A stretch of 64,000 nucleotides of DNA from Lateolabrax maculatus (GCA_031216445.1 CM062208.1:4678001-4742000), one strand, 5' to 3'. Counted from the stretch's first letter, positions 49,771 to 61,683 are shown. Numbers and translations: made by a program. The notes: generated from the sequence alone by a model not told the origin.

Positions 49771-49899
49771 GCCCTATAAAAAATTTATACAATGAAAATT
49801 CATCATTCTGCTGCTCTAAAATGATGAAGTTGCTTCTGCTGCACCATTATTCATGTATCATAATATAAAAATTCAGATAAACCTTTTTTATACTGCCAG

Positions 49900-51774
49900 A
49901 TGAACTGGGACTGGAAGCTTCACTCGCTTCCTTGTTGGGCTTCAGCTGAATTTACCGGTATGTTGAAGCTTCCCAATACTGCACTATCACATCAACAGCT
50001 TCACTACTACACTGCTATAAGGGTGTGTGGAGTACTTTCTTCAAGCCTGTGTTAAAGCGAGGTGAAAGTACAAAGTGATGAAATACGTCCTCCTTCTTTT
50101 AAATTCTGTTCTGTAGAAAATTGCTACATTCACACAAGTTTGTTTAAGATTCAAGACCTCAGCTTCATCAACCTGAAGGATGCGGGCACTGGTATGTCTT
50201 TGGAGGCGGGTTGTAAAACACAGTGTTATTATTCATTTCCCAACGTTTCCACTGGGTTTGACACAGGAACATACATTAGGATAATAAGGTCATTAATCCA
50301 ACCTAACCCGAAAAAATTCAGTATTGATTAATACATCCTAAACATCATTGTTTAGTCCATAAAAAGAAAAATCCTCCCTATGTGATATCTTTTACTTGGT
50401 TGTTTTGTCCAAAACCCAAAGGGATTCAATTTAAAATTATATAAAATAGAGAAAAACAGCAAATCCTCACATTTGAGAAGCTGGAACCTGAACATATTTT
50501 AAATTTTTGCTTGATAAATGTTAATTTATTATCAAAATTGTTGTCTTTTTGTTAATTGGCTAATCAATTAATCAACCAATTGTAACTGCACTACACTGTT
50601 GTGTGTTGTTGTTAAATATAAAAATGTGTACATGTACAAGTGCTTGTACTTTGCGTTGATAATTAAGAAATAAAGAACTATATGAGTGGAAAATCAACGT
50701 CAGCAGCCACACGGATTTATTACTGTTTTTCTACACACTTCTGCAGATATCATATTCTGTGCTGTAAAATATGGTTACTGGTGGGTACAATAGAACCCCC
50801 AGTGGCTTGGGGGTTTGTAATATGAAAAATTTTCATTTTCTGTCCTACAATACTGAAGGTATGTTGTTTTCACATGTCTACTGGGTGTACACTGCGTCAG
50901 CACAGGAAAGCAGTGCGTAAGCAGAAGCACTGACTCACTTATTCTAGTTTTAGGGCCAGCTGTGTGCTAGATAAATGAGCAAGTAAGCATAATGTTTGTT
51001 TGCCCTGCACTGTGTGATAGATATGCACCTCCATTAAAAAACGCACTTTGCTGCAGTCTTTGCTTTCCACAGGATTAGAATCCATGTAGAGTGGCAAAAA
51101 AAAACGACAAATGCAAAATATACAAGTGGCATTGAAATATACCCTTTACTTCACTGTCAGTTTTATCCGAAGTCTGTCTTTCTTTTGATCCTGCAGAAAT
51201 CTGCCCCCTGAAGGAGGAGAGGTGTAAGGCCACAGTACAAGTCTGCCACCACCTCCTCATGTATGCACAAAGCCTCCAGCAGTATCTAGGAAAGCAGAGA
51301 TGTAAGCACTCTTTGTCTGTCTTTCTTTGATGAGTGTTTTCTATGCAGCGAATGAATATTGTCCCATGTACTGCTCAGTATTTTCCAACAAGCATTGTCC
51401 TATTATTGGAACAGAGAACTTGTCACATACCAACAAATAAAACGATGGAAGAGAAACTAACCAAACTTTTACTGGATCACATTGTAGCGTCATCCGACAA
51501 TGGATTACGATAAAAACAACCAGTGCAAAAGACCCATCCACAACAACGCAGGCACATCTGTTGCCAGTCTGAAAGCATGAATTTGACCTCAAACTCTAAA
51601 CTAAAATACATCATCCTGCCAGTGGAATAGATCTATAAATAAGTGGGAAAATGTTGTCTTCTTTCTTCCATGTATCCACTTATAGTGTTTCTTGTACCTC
51701 TCTACTGTAAACAATTAACACAGAGGGGGGAAAATGACTGTAATCTAATAAAAAAATGTCCCTCACATTATTAG
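49900..51774 (+). CDS. candidate small cysteine-rich protein, unrecognised
   Basis: Four exon-like blocks join in one frame: 49900-49957, 50117-50191, 51197-51301 and 51686-51774, all with phase-1 junctions, giving about 108 residues with eight cysteines. The two middle blocks are the strongest. Each has a long polypyrimidine tract before AG, a good donor (gtatgt, gtaagc), a length divisible by three and a single open frame. Block 2 reads CYIHTSLFKIQDLSFINLK; block 3 includes CPLKEERCKATVQVCHHLL and YAQSLQQYLGKQR. An AATAAA follows at 51888-51893. The first and last blocks are weaker, and no clear signal peptide is visible from 49900; an alternative ATG at 49821 (MMKLLLL) with a TATA box upstream stops soon unless spliced. 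The helical, cysteine-paired look would suit a small secreted factor, but I recognise no family. It could also be a decayed gene. Confidence 0.35.
50345..50600. repeat. GCTGCAACTAA-type MITE family fragment
   Basis: The phrases ttgttttgtccaaaaccca, tcctcacatttgagaagctgg and caattaatcaaccaattg match the body and end of this fish repeat family. It lies within an intron of the candidate small gene. Confidence 0.5.
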
Positions 51775-52542
51775 ACACATCTCATGCACTAAGCTGCCAG
51801 TAATTCACCTTACCCACTGGCATGACCCCTCCGTTAATCCCACCGTGCTGCGACATCCTGTAATATAATTTCTATATTTCATTTTTCAATAAAAACTGGG
51901 CAGTCCTACCAACCTACCAAGAAAAGGTAAAAAGATCTAGTTTAATAAAATCCCCAATCTTCTACTTTGTAATCCTTTCAAAGATGAAATATTTCAGCTT
52001 CTGTTTTGTTATGTGATGTGAAATGTGCAAACAAACAACACAGGAGCTGGCTCAGAGCTGCGAGCATATGTACAGCATCAGGTAACACAGTACAGTGTTT
52101 AATTACATCCCTGGTAGAGATGGCCCAGACTGAACTTGTCTCTGCACACGCTGCCAGATGTCTAACTCACATGACAATAATTGTGATCCCCTCCACACAC
52201 ACACGCATGCACACACATGCCATTGTCTTCAGTATTAATGTGAGCTGGACCTTACCCTCTTGACATTGCTTGATTCATGTGGGGATGAGACACAGATACT
52301 GAATAGTTGATGAGCTGGGAGAAAAAGAAAAGAAGTGGAGGGGTGGGGTGGGGGTTAGAAATAGAGAGAGGCAGACGTAGAGGGAGAGAGTCAGGGAGGG
52401 AGGGAGCAGAAAGGCGGGTATCCACTCGCATCGCTCCACACAGCTTCAATAAGCCCTGAGGTTGGGAGCCTTGATGGAAAATTACCTTGTGACCAAGAGG
52501 GGAGGTCAGGACTGGTAGAATCAGACTCCGCTTGTCCTGAGA

Positions 52543-52569
52543 AGAAGCAGCAGCAGTAGCAGCAGCAGA
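52543..52569 (+). repeat. short CAG-rich tract in the hcnl1 5' leader
   Basis: agcagcagcagtagcagcagcag lies about 50 bases before the likely start codon. Confidence 0.7.
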
Positions 52570-52619
52570 GTGAGGATGGCCTGTGCGTTCGGATGATCGA
52601 AGGGGAACGAGGTCGGGCC

Positions 52620-55600
52620 ATGGAGAAACTAAAAGGTCCCGCCGCGGGATGCACGACGGCCACCTGTGGATGGAGAGCCCTGCTTCTCCCGCAGCTGAAC
52701 AGGCAGTCCCTGTACGTGTACGGCAGCGAGATGGCCGTGGAGAAGGAGTGCATGCGACAGCTGCAGAGCGGAGTCTTTGTCATCCACCCGTTCAGCCTCA
52801 TGAGGTATTTAATATATTTGATAGATTCAGGCCAATCCTATGCTGAGACGCCACCTCCACTTTCAGTCTTAAAAGTTGTGTGGTTTCTGTAAGTTTTTGT
52901 TGGTGATTATTTGCTTGATTTTGCTCCCGGGATTCATAAAATATCATATCTTGTTTATTTTTTGCCATGTTAGAGCTCAAACTATTAGTGGATTGAGTAA
53001 TTAGTTGACTGAAAAAATGCCAAACGTTTTCTCGTTCCAGTTTCTCAGTTTTACAGATTTGCTTTGATCTGCAGTAAACTGAAAATTTTTAGGTTTTTGG
53101 AGTGATGTTCAGGGAAAACAAGGAAATTGATGGCATGACCTTGAGTGTTTTTTAGACTAATTGATTAATTGAGAAAATACTCTTAATTGCAGTTTAATCA
53201 ATAATGAAAACAATCATTAGTTGCAGCCCCAATCTATATTACGTGTATATTGCATTACTAGTTAAGATTAACCATTAGTCAACAATGCAATAATTGATTA
53301 TGATAATGATTTGTGTTGCACTTCTTAAAGCCCATTTGCAAATGTGAAAACAAAAACAGAAAAATAGATACAGTTGAATAAGTATAAAATGTAAGGAGCA
53401 AATTAAAGCAAAACCAGAAACCTGAAAAGATTTAAAGGTTGATAGTCAATAAAGGAGAATTAAAAAGGATTATCACTCTTGTTGAGACGATACTGGAGCA
53501 TTAGAAGGAAAAAACCTGGTGGATCAAATGACTTCTTAGAGGAACGTTTTCCCGAATGGCTGGTTTTGCATTAAGTATGCAGTATTGTTATTATTAGTTT
53601 GTAAGGGGATCAGAGGTGAAAACAGGGAGGGAATGAATCAGAGAGCAGAGTTATTTGAGCCTGGCAATCGAACCCTGACTGAGAAGATGTGCAGTTACAG
53701 TATCAGAGTATTTAGTGTGCATAAATCAGCTTGCCTTACCGGCTGTAGCATGACTGTCTAATGAGTCCTTCTGGCAAATGAACAGAGACTTTCCACTACA
53801 AATCTACATGGAAAACAAGATCTAAGGCTCACACATACTCACATATGTATTTGTGGTCTCTTCCTCTAGGAGTTACTACATCATGTGCATGATGGCCATC
53901 ACATTTCTGAACCTGATTGGGATTCCCATGGAGATAGCGTTTCTGGACGGGAACAGCGGGCTGGCATGGGAAGGATTTAATGTGTTTTCAGACACACTGT
54001 TCCTGATAGATGTGGCTCTGAATTTCCGTATGGGCATCATAGCAGAGGACGGCGAGGTGAGAGTGGCTGTACTCTATTTTCAGACACAATCTGGAAGACT
54101 ATAATCCCTGCCCAGGCAAGCACATACAATCCATCTCTGCCCCATCTGTAATCTACTCAATACACGAAAGGCTAGATTAACAACCCCCCACCCCCCCTCC
54201 CACCCCTCAGATCCTGGACATGGGCAAAATTGGCACCTGCTGTTTGATTTTATAACAGGGATGATGATGTATTGGATGAATGAGAAGTATAACATTTCCA
54301 ATTAAGTATTATGCAGACTATATTCTCTTTGTTGTCATCTGCTCATGCTTTGCGGCTTCTATCTTGCCAATCACAAATGGCCCATCTGTGTTGTTTTTGC
54401 CGTCTGTGGTGTTTACGCTGGACAGCACAAGCATCTGCTTTTGCCAGATTTATCCTCCGTGTTTGCAATATTCCTGTATGTGCTTCAACAACAATTCAAC
54501 AACGCTGTCAAATCAGTGTGCTGCTCTTATCTAACATCGCTGTCGCCCTTCATTTTGGACAAACTCTCAAAATATTGGTTCACTTCAAGTATTAAAATAT
54601 ACATGAGATCGTGCTGCACAGCACCTCCATCCATCTGCTCAATCTGCTGCTCTGTTCTCTTTCACAGGAGGCTATTCTGGATATCAAGCGGATCCGAGTC
54701 AGTTACCTGAGGTCGTGGTTCATACCGGACGTTATAGCTGCTTTCCCCATCGGTTACATACTGCTGTTTGCGGTAATAATGAACAGTCTGTTGATGCGTT
54801 AAACAGCCAACAGTGTGCTGTGTATTTGTCACAACAATTATTCACTTAGTTTTACATTATTTGTTTATGGTTTATAATTAGAAACGTATGTAGTACCCAG
54901 GGTACAACAAGGTATTTTACAAACATTAAATACTGAAAAGGCAATAAAATAAACATAACACATAAGAGGATTTGAAAAAAAATCAGTGATGATAAAATCT
55001 AAATGAGTGAATGAAAAAGAAACACACCGTTGATAATTGAGCATCTGTATTTTAGGATTTACAGTACCACAACGATGACAACCCCTCCAAGACCAACAAG
55101 ATGATGAGGATACTGATGTTTGTGCGGATCCTCAGCTTGATCAGGCTGGCTCGAGTGTCCAGACTGGTCAGGTTCTTCAACGAAGTGGAGAAAGTAAGTT
55201 CAAACGCCAGACAGTCTTCATGTCTTACCTTTGAAATTCAATCAACCTTTCTCCTACCTGCAGATACCTTACCAGACTTGGCTCCGATGACAAATCTGAC
55301 TTTGAACGCTTACAATGTCATTTGTAAAACAAGATCTGAGCCATTGCTTCACAATCAACAATGCGTTTGTATAGATTTCAGGATTCTAACAGTTTGCCTT
55401 TTTCTGATTGCACATACCCAAACATTGGGCTCAAACTAAAGAGGATAGGACCCCTCATACATATGTTGATGTCCATCTCATAATGAAACACAATATAGGT
55501 CGGAACAAATCTTGGTAATGCATAATTTATGTTGTTTGGAATTTGTGCAACTCCATGCCTTTAATCCGCTACCAGTGGCTGAAATAGATGGTTTCTGGTG

Positions 55601-58600
55601 TTTGTGTAGGTGCTGTGGTGGTTACTATCACTTCTCACTTTGGCAAATTTAAATAAATGTTTTGTATTCTCACTGATTTATTAATTTCACGCAGATGAAT
55701 CTGTTTACTTAACTCTTCCTCTCTGTCCCTTGTGGGACATAAGGCCACAGTGAGTTCCCTGCGTCTTTCCCTTTTCCTTGGCTACATGTTGAGGCCCCCT
55801 CACCCAAAATTAAGTTAATCTCATTGGTCGCAGTTCTGTGCCAGGTCAGCTTTGGTCTTCCAGGTTTTCTTCTGCCTTGAGGAATCCATCTCAGCTAAAC
55901 CTTTGAGATGCGATCTGCCTCCATTCAAATCAGATTGTCCATCGCAGTCAGGAATGATGAGCTTGTGTTCTCGCTTTTGGTTTTTCTGTATATTTCCAAG
56001 GTTGTGATCTTGTGAGGCCAGAGGATGTCACGTAACCTTCAAAGGCAGGTTTATTTCATTTGTATTAATGTGCATCACCAGAGTTTTGGAGGTGTTGATG
56101 TCGTGACTTGTTTGGAAAATACGTCAAGCGTTTCTTATATGTGGTGGTAGTTGACTGCAGTAAATCTATTTGGTTACCTTTATTAGGGTTAGGGGTTAGA
56201 TTAGATCAGGAACATTGTCTTTACAGGGTGATACTGGTTTATTACAACCTGGGTCTCTTTTTCAAGGCTCTGGCCATCATTCTTATCGATAATAACAACA
56301 CTGTACTTAGTACTCACAAAGTTAATTAGACCTGGTTTAGACAATCAGGCTAAACTGTTGGCTTGTTTACAGCCTGTGCGATCGTCTGACTGCTCATGTT
56401 TCTTGCCCCGTCTGAGTTTATTGTAGTGATGCCGTCATGCTCCTGGATCTCAGCAATTACTTTGGTAAATACAATGTTATTATAACTGAACAAAACTATA
56501 AAAATAAAACCCAAGTTGTAATAAACCAGAATTATGTTTTGTGCAAAACATCTAACTAATTTTTTACAGCAAATTAAAGGCATAAAAAGGGACCTCGGGT
56601 CTACATAATAAATATAAATCTGTCCAAATTCTGCTCAAATTATTATTGTTAAAATTGTTGCATTGTTTTAAGGTTGTTCTCTATTCCTAGTGCTGTTTTA
56701 AAAAAACTTAGCCAGAGAGAAAACATATTAACTTGCTGTTCGAAACACAAGAGGTATTTTGATGTTGTTGTTGTGTGCCGGTACAGTTTACGGCCAGGAC
56801 CCGGTCCAGTGTGCCGCTCTAATATGGCACACATCTCAGCCAACCAAGCTACCGGGACGTCCTGTACTGTGTATGATTTACTTACCAAAATGCCATAAAG
56901 TAAAATGTTTTCTCGTCGTCTCCTCTTGACAGGTGTCGAATGCAAACTTGGAGGTGGTCCGCCTGTTCTTCCGCATCTTGTCTCTCTTCATGATGATTTT
57001 CCTGCTGTGTCACTGGAACGGCTGCATCCAGTACTTTGTCCCCATGCTGGAGGAGTTTCCCACTGACTGCTGGGTCCGGAAAGAAAACCTGATGGTGAAA
57101 CTTAATTTCACACAACTTTAGACAGCTCTAACTGTAGACAAACACAGCATTAACAATGATGGTTGTTGATGAGGTGTTGTGTTCGACAAATAAGATTAAG
57201 TTATTTTTCAGACAAAAATACCAAACACTCAAACTTATAACGTGTTGTGAAGCTCCAGATCTACAAAAATTATCACTAATGGTGAAAAAACTTCTTCCAG
57301 AATGCCACAGTGATCGTGAAGTACTCTTGGGGAGTTTTCCGAGCTCTCTCCCAGATGATTGCTCTCTCCTACGGCTCCATGGATGCACCAACCAGTGAGA
57401 GTTATAGATTTTCTATATCCGCCACTGAAAAAAGGTCACATTCTCTCTGGTATAAATACCTCAGATATAAAAAGCTCGGTGTCTTGTTCCCCAGATTATG
57501 TTGAGATGTGGATCGTCATGGTCAGCATGGTATCCGGCTGTCTGATGTACACTGTCCTCGTGGCCAACGCCACAACCATGATCGCCAACGTCGACCCAGC
57601 CGCCAAGGAGTACAAGAGCAAGGTCCTCATGGGTGACGCTATCCTTCATCAGAAAATACATCTCAGTAGTAAACAAGTTAATAATAGTTAACAGAAATAA
57701 ATAATGAGTTGACATCCGTTTTACGTCAAGCTCTATATTATTTTAGCATATTTTAGTTGCTTTAATCTAATCTGGGGCAATATATTTATTTTTTTCTTGT
57801 GATATGTATTAGTTTAATTTCGTATTAATATATTTCATCACTTATTATTTTACTGCATATTTATTTGCATAATCGTGTCCCTCTGAATCTAAATCTACAC
57901 AGTTGCCTCTACAATTCCAAATATTTTTATTACATATATTGATCCTGATTATCAATCATAATTTTTACCCTCATTGGAATTTAAGATCATTTGGTTTGAC
58001 ATTTTATGCCTGTTTGGGAATCTTCCTATAGACGTGATGTTTTCTTCAAAACAGTCATTAAAAATAGAATAATAGAGCCAAAAAAGAACACAGTCGTCAT
58101 AAAAAATGAACAAATGAAAGTGCTAGAGTAGGAGATAAAAACCTTACTTTGTAAATGTAGATATGTAGTAGAAAGGAGGTTTTGTAACTGTTGGTTTTTT
58201 ATATAAATATGATTAAATATGCAGCTTGAGTAGCTCTTAGCACTGTGAGGCTGTGTGTGTCATGTATCGCGTGATGGGAGGCGGATCCTGAACAGTGTGA
58301 CTTTCCACAGATGAGCCGCTTGGAGCACTACATGGCCTTCATGAAGCTCCCGCCAGAGCTGCAGCTTCGCATCAGCAACTACTACCAGGCTCGCTATGGA
58401 GGGAAGTGGTTTCAAGAGAAGGACGTCATGGACACGGTGTCCTCAGCGCTCAAGGAGGTACAACTACGGTTCATCTGTAGTACTGAGAGGTTCTGCCTGG
58501 AACTTAATGTTCTTAAGTTGTTGTTCCTTTGTTCATTTTACTGATTTTTCTGCTTCCAAATTTTGCATAAAAGTCCATTTTGACTCAAGGATGAAATTGT

Positions 58601-60733
58601 CAGAATTCAGTGGTCAAAGGTGAAGTTTTTGGCCATAACTGAAAAATTTATACGCTAATTATGACAAAATTTCACACAAATGTCTAATGTGATAAAATGA
58701 GGAAGTGATGGCAATTTATATCCAAAAGTTAAAGGTCAACTTCACTGTGACATTATAATGTTCTGCGAAAACACTTTTCTGTCCATTCTTCAACGCCATA
58801 ACTCAGGAACAGAAGGGGAGATTGTGACCATATTCCACATTTAATCAGATACTGAATCGGTGACAATAATCTTGCAGCTGTGGTGATTGTTTAGATCTTC
58901 TGTGCTGCTTCAGATCTTCGGGGTTGAAGATGTGTTTGTGTGAAGCATTTTTTCTACTGGCTTCAAGCTTTATTGGCCAAGCATGTGAACAAATAACAGG
59001 GATTTGACTTTTTGTTTCACTCCTGTAAAAATAGCCTCTAACAGCATATTTCTCACTGGAGATTATTCACTGGAATCATACCCGTCAGTATAGTGATAAC
59101 TTCCATTTAAAGAAAAATACGCTTAATCCTTTTTATTAAATTCCTTCAAAGTCTTCACTACATATATTATATGAGCCTGGACAGACATGGATGTAAACTG
59201 CAACTTGACTCATTCTAATCATTCTAATAATGAAAATTAATAATAATTGTAGTTTTATTTTGAGGTAACGTGTTTTATAATAATCTTATATTTTCTTCTT
59301 TCTAGTCATATAGTTGTAACATCATAATTTTATCTATTTTTCAGCAAATCCTGGTGGTGATGTGCAGCCGGCTGCTTAGAAAGGTGCCAATGTTTCAGAA
59401 CAGAGACGAAAACTTTATCAACGCCGTCCTCCTCAAACTGGAGTACGAGGTTTTTCTGGAGGGAGACGCCATCATCCGACAACACGTCCCGGGCGACCGC
59501 ATGTTCTTCATCGACCACGGCCAGGTCCTCATGGAGACTGATTCCTACGAGAGGGAGCTGTGCGATGGAGACTTTTTTGGAGGTGAGTTGGATTTACTCT
59601 GATTATTGAAAAAGGAACCTCTACAAGCTAATTTGTCTTTGAGCTTCCATTGTGTTGTTTAAACAGTTTTAGGTACATAATGAATTACGCAAATGTATTT
59701 TTTATTACAGATTAGAATAGTATTGGAGAGCTGGTGCTGTTTATCGTCAGGAAATCATACCAAACCCCATTTAAAAATCTGGGAATTTCTGTCACATAAA
59801 AAACAGTTTCTATACTCTGAATAAACGTTTTTCACAGGTACTACTTTCAACCAGAGAAACAGTCCCAGTGGAAAAAAACAGGCAGCTTGTTCTATGGATT
59901 ATCTACAGTAACAGGGAGGATGTTTCCAGGAAAAGATGTAACAAACAAAATTCAATTCCCCTCCATTGCACTGGGAAAAAATCTCTGAGAAAGATACATT
60001 AAAACAGGGCGTCTGCATGGCGCTATGCGACTAGAGGCAGATGATTTTAATATTAACTGATTTACACAGTTTGTGTATATAAGAGGCAGGTTAAGAAAGG
60101 AAAGCACATTTAGTATGTTCATTAGTTCATATCAAATATGTTTTTGATACAGCGACTGATCCATTCTGGTGGGTTTGGATTTAGATTTTTGGCAGGTTTA
60201 GTGTGATTTTGAAAGTTTCCAATTTACTTTTCATCGGTCATTTTGTTGTTTTCACACAGACACACACGTACTGGACACGTCTTGTTTGCTTAAGTGAGCA
60301 GGGAGCAATTTTATTATAAGTCGCTGTCAAACCAAAGTAAATAAATCAATCTTTTTCAATTTGGAGGATTTATTTAATTCTCAGGCTTTAAGTGGGATCA
60401 GGTCCTAATCTTTCAGCGTTTAGAGCTAAGCAGGCTTCCCAGAACAACTCAGCTAAGTCTGGTTATTTAATTTAGGATTAAGTGTCAGATCTCATCCCCG
60501 TCATTAGGGTTTACTCGCTCATTAACCACGCTTTTGTGGTTCCCTCTGTGTGTTCAACAGAGACATGCGTGCTGACCAAAGGCAAACATCTGGCCACAGT
60601 GAAGGCTCTGACCGACTGCCAGTGCTTCTCTCTCTCCTGTGACGACTTTCATGCAACGCTGCAGGGTTTCCCAGATGTCAAGAAGGACTTGGAAAAAATG
60701 GTTCAGCTCAACTCTGAGGATGGACTTGTGTAA
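52620..60733 (+). CDS. hcnl1: HCN-like channel with proton-channel-type voltage sensor (HCNL family)
   Basis: Exons 52620-52804, 53870-54056, 54668-54772, 55056-55193, 56933-57094, 57301-57394, 57495-57622, 58311-58457, 59345-59582 and 60561-60733 join in phase to 518 residues. Domain order is HCN domain (LYVYGSEMAVEKECMRQLQ), S1-S4, S5 (LLCHWNGCIQYFVPML), pore, S6, C-linker (EHYMAFMKLPPELQLRISNYY) and cyclic-nucleotide domain (about 395-505). S4 reads RILMFVRILSLIRLARVSR: Met180 stands where HCN1-4 have arginine. The filter is LSYG (HCN has IGYG). In the cAMP pocket Glu462 is kept, but the phosphate-contacting Arg-Thr is His471-Leu472. These traits fit zebrafish HCNL1, reported in sperm as a hyperpolarization-activated proton channel conducting through its voltage sensor. 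The ATG at 52620 has a strong context (gccATGG); 52593 would add nine residues. The exon-7 donor is weak. Confidence 0.9.
53000..53232. repeat. GCTGCAACTAA-type MITE in hcnl1 intron 1
   Basis: The body motifs actattagtggattgag, tgccaaacgttttctc, ttccagtttctcag and the end aatcattagttgcagcccc match the recurrent fish family. This is one of the better preserved copies here. Confidence 0.6.
56226..56533. repeat. inverted repeat pair in hcnl1 intron 4
   Basis: actggtttattacaacctgg near 56225 pairs with ccaagttgtaataaaccag near 56514 on the opposite strand (about 20 of 21 matching). Inner parts (ataataacaacactgt versus acaatgttattat) also pair. The two arms flank about 260 bases and could fold back. 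Confidence 0.65.
58590..58960. repeat. fish interspersed repeat (ttatgacaaaatttcacac type)
   Basis: The phrases ggccataactgaaaaattta, ctaattatgacaaaatttca, aaaggtcaacttcactgtg and ccataactcaggaacag are strongly recurrent in teleost DNA. It lies in the intron after hcnl1 exon 8; the element class is not certain. Confidence 0.6.
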
Positions 60734-60953
60734 GACCAAAAACTGTACAGTACTTGGACTTTTTACTGTATGAAAAGGACAGAAGACACAGATATTCCAG
60801 GTACATCCAGGACATTTTATGTGATGGACAGTAAGACCGTGGCTGATTCCTCGAGTTGGACACTTACTCATTGACGAGATGGGCAGTTTTACAGCCCTGA
60901 CTATTTACACATGACTGGGAATTATTCTGTCTTCTGATCCATCAGTTATCAGC

Positions 60954-60959
60954 AATAAA
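60954..60959 (+). terminator. hcnl1: hcnl1 polyadenylation signal AATAAA
   Basis: AATAAA lies 220 bases after the stop codon and faces the convergent gene at 61684-62445. Confidence 0.6.
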
Positions 60960-61339
60960 CAAAGACCGTAACAGTAAAAAAACGGGTCAAACGCTTCAAC
61001 CTCGGCTTCCTTGTTGATGTTGCGATGTAGCAAAGTCGATGCATATCTTAGTGGCTAAAGAGGAAAGATTCAGCAAGCCTTAAAGGGAAATTCTGGTTAC
61101 ATACAACTTGTGCTTTATTTTCAACGTCCTTCACAGTTTATACCGACTTCTGGTTCAACTTGGATCTACAGTGCTTAGCATAGTTTACAGGATTATAACC
61201 GTATATATTTCAGGTGCACTCAGTTTTACCTCCAAATACTCATTTAGATCTCGGACTTTGTTGTCGATAAGTCACCCTGTCAGAAATTAGTTTGAGTTGG
61301 CAGATGTTTAGTCGTAAACCAAATTTTGGACTAAAGGCA

Positions 61340-61475
61340 ATGTTGACCTCCAGATAAGAAGTCAGGGGAAACCAAAGTCATTACAATTCATCCTCTGTGG
61401 ACTTTTAATGTCTGTACAAAATGTCATCCAGTCCATCCAATATGTGTTGAGATATTTAAAATAAGACCCAAGTTG
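61340..61475. repeat. fish interspersed repeat fragment, second copy
   Basis: The phrases aaccaaagtcattacaattc, atcctctgtggac and tccatccaatatgtgttgag are a diverged copy of the 30400-30535 element, in the same orientation. Confidence 0.5.
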
Positions 61476-61552
61476 TATTAAGATGGAATTTTGCTTTAAA
61501 AGAAGGTAAAAAAAACTCATGTATGTCATTTTTCTTTTTCTCTAAAATGACA

Positions 61553-61558
61553 TTTATT
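61553..61558 (-). terminator. polyadenylation signal of the minus-strand gene at 61684-62445
   Basis: TTTATT on the plus strand reads AATAAA on the minus strand, about 125 bases after that gene's stop codon. Confidence 0.55.
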
Positions 61559-61683
61559 TGGAAGTAATGCTACACAAGACATGTTAATGCCACTGTGAAA
61601 GCAACAAAAATAAAGCCGATACTGTAATACGAATATGAAACATCTGTGTGAGAACAGCAGATTGTTTCCTCTCCGTTTCTCTT

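Noticed and set aside
52044..52081. Exon-like block (ELAQSCEHMYSI) near the candidate small gene
   Set aside because: The acceptor lacks a pyrimidine tract and joining it to the previous block creates an immediate stop.
52593..52619. Upstream ATG for the HCN-like channel
   Set aside because: It is in frame but has a poorer context than the ATG at 52620; it would only add nine residues, so it stays an alternative.
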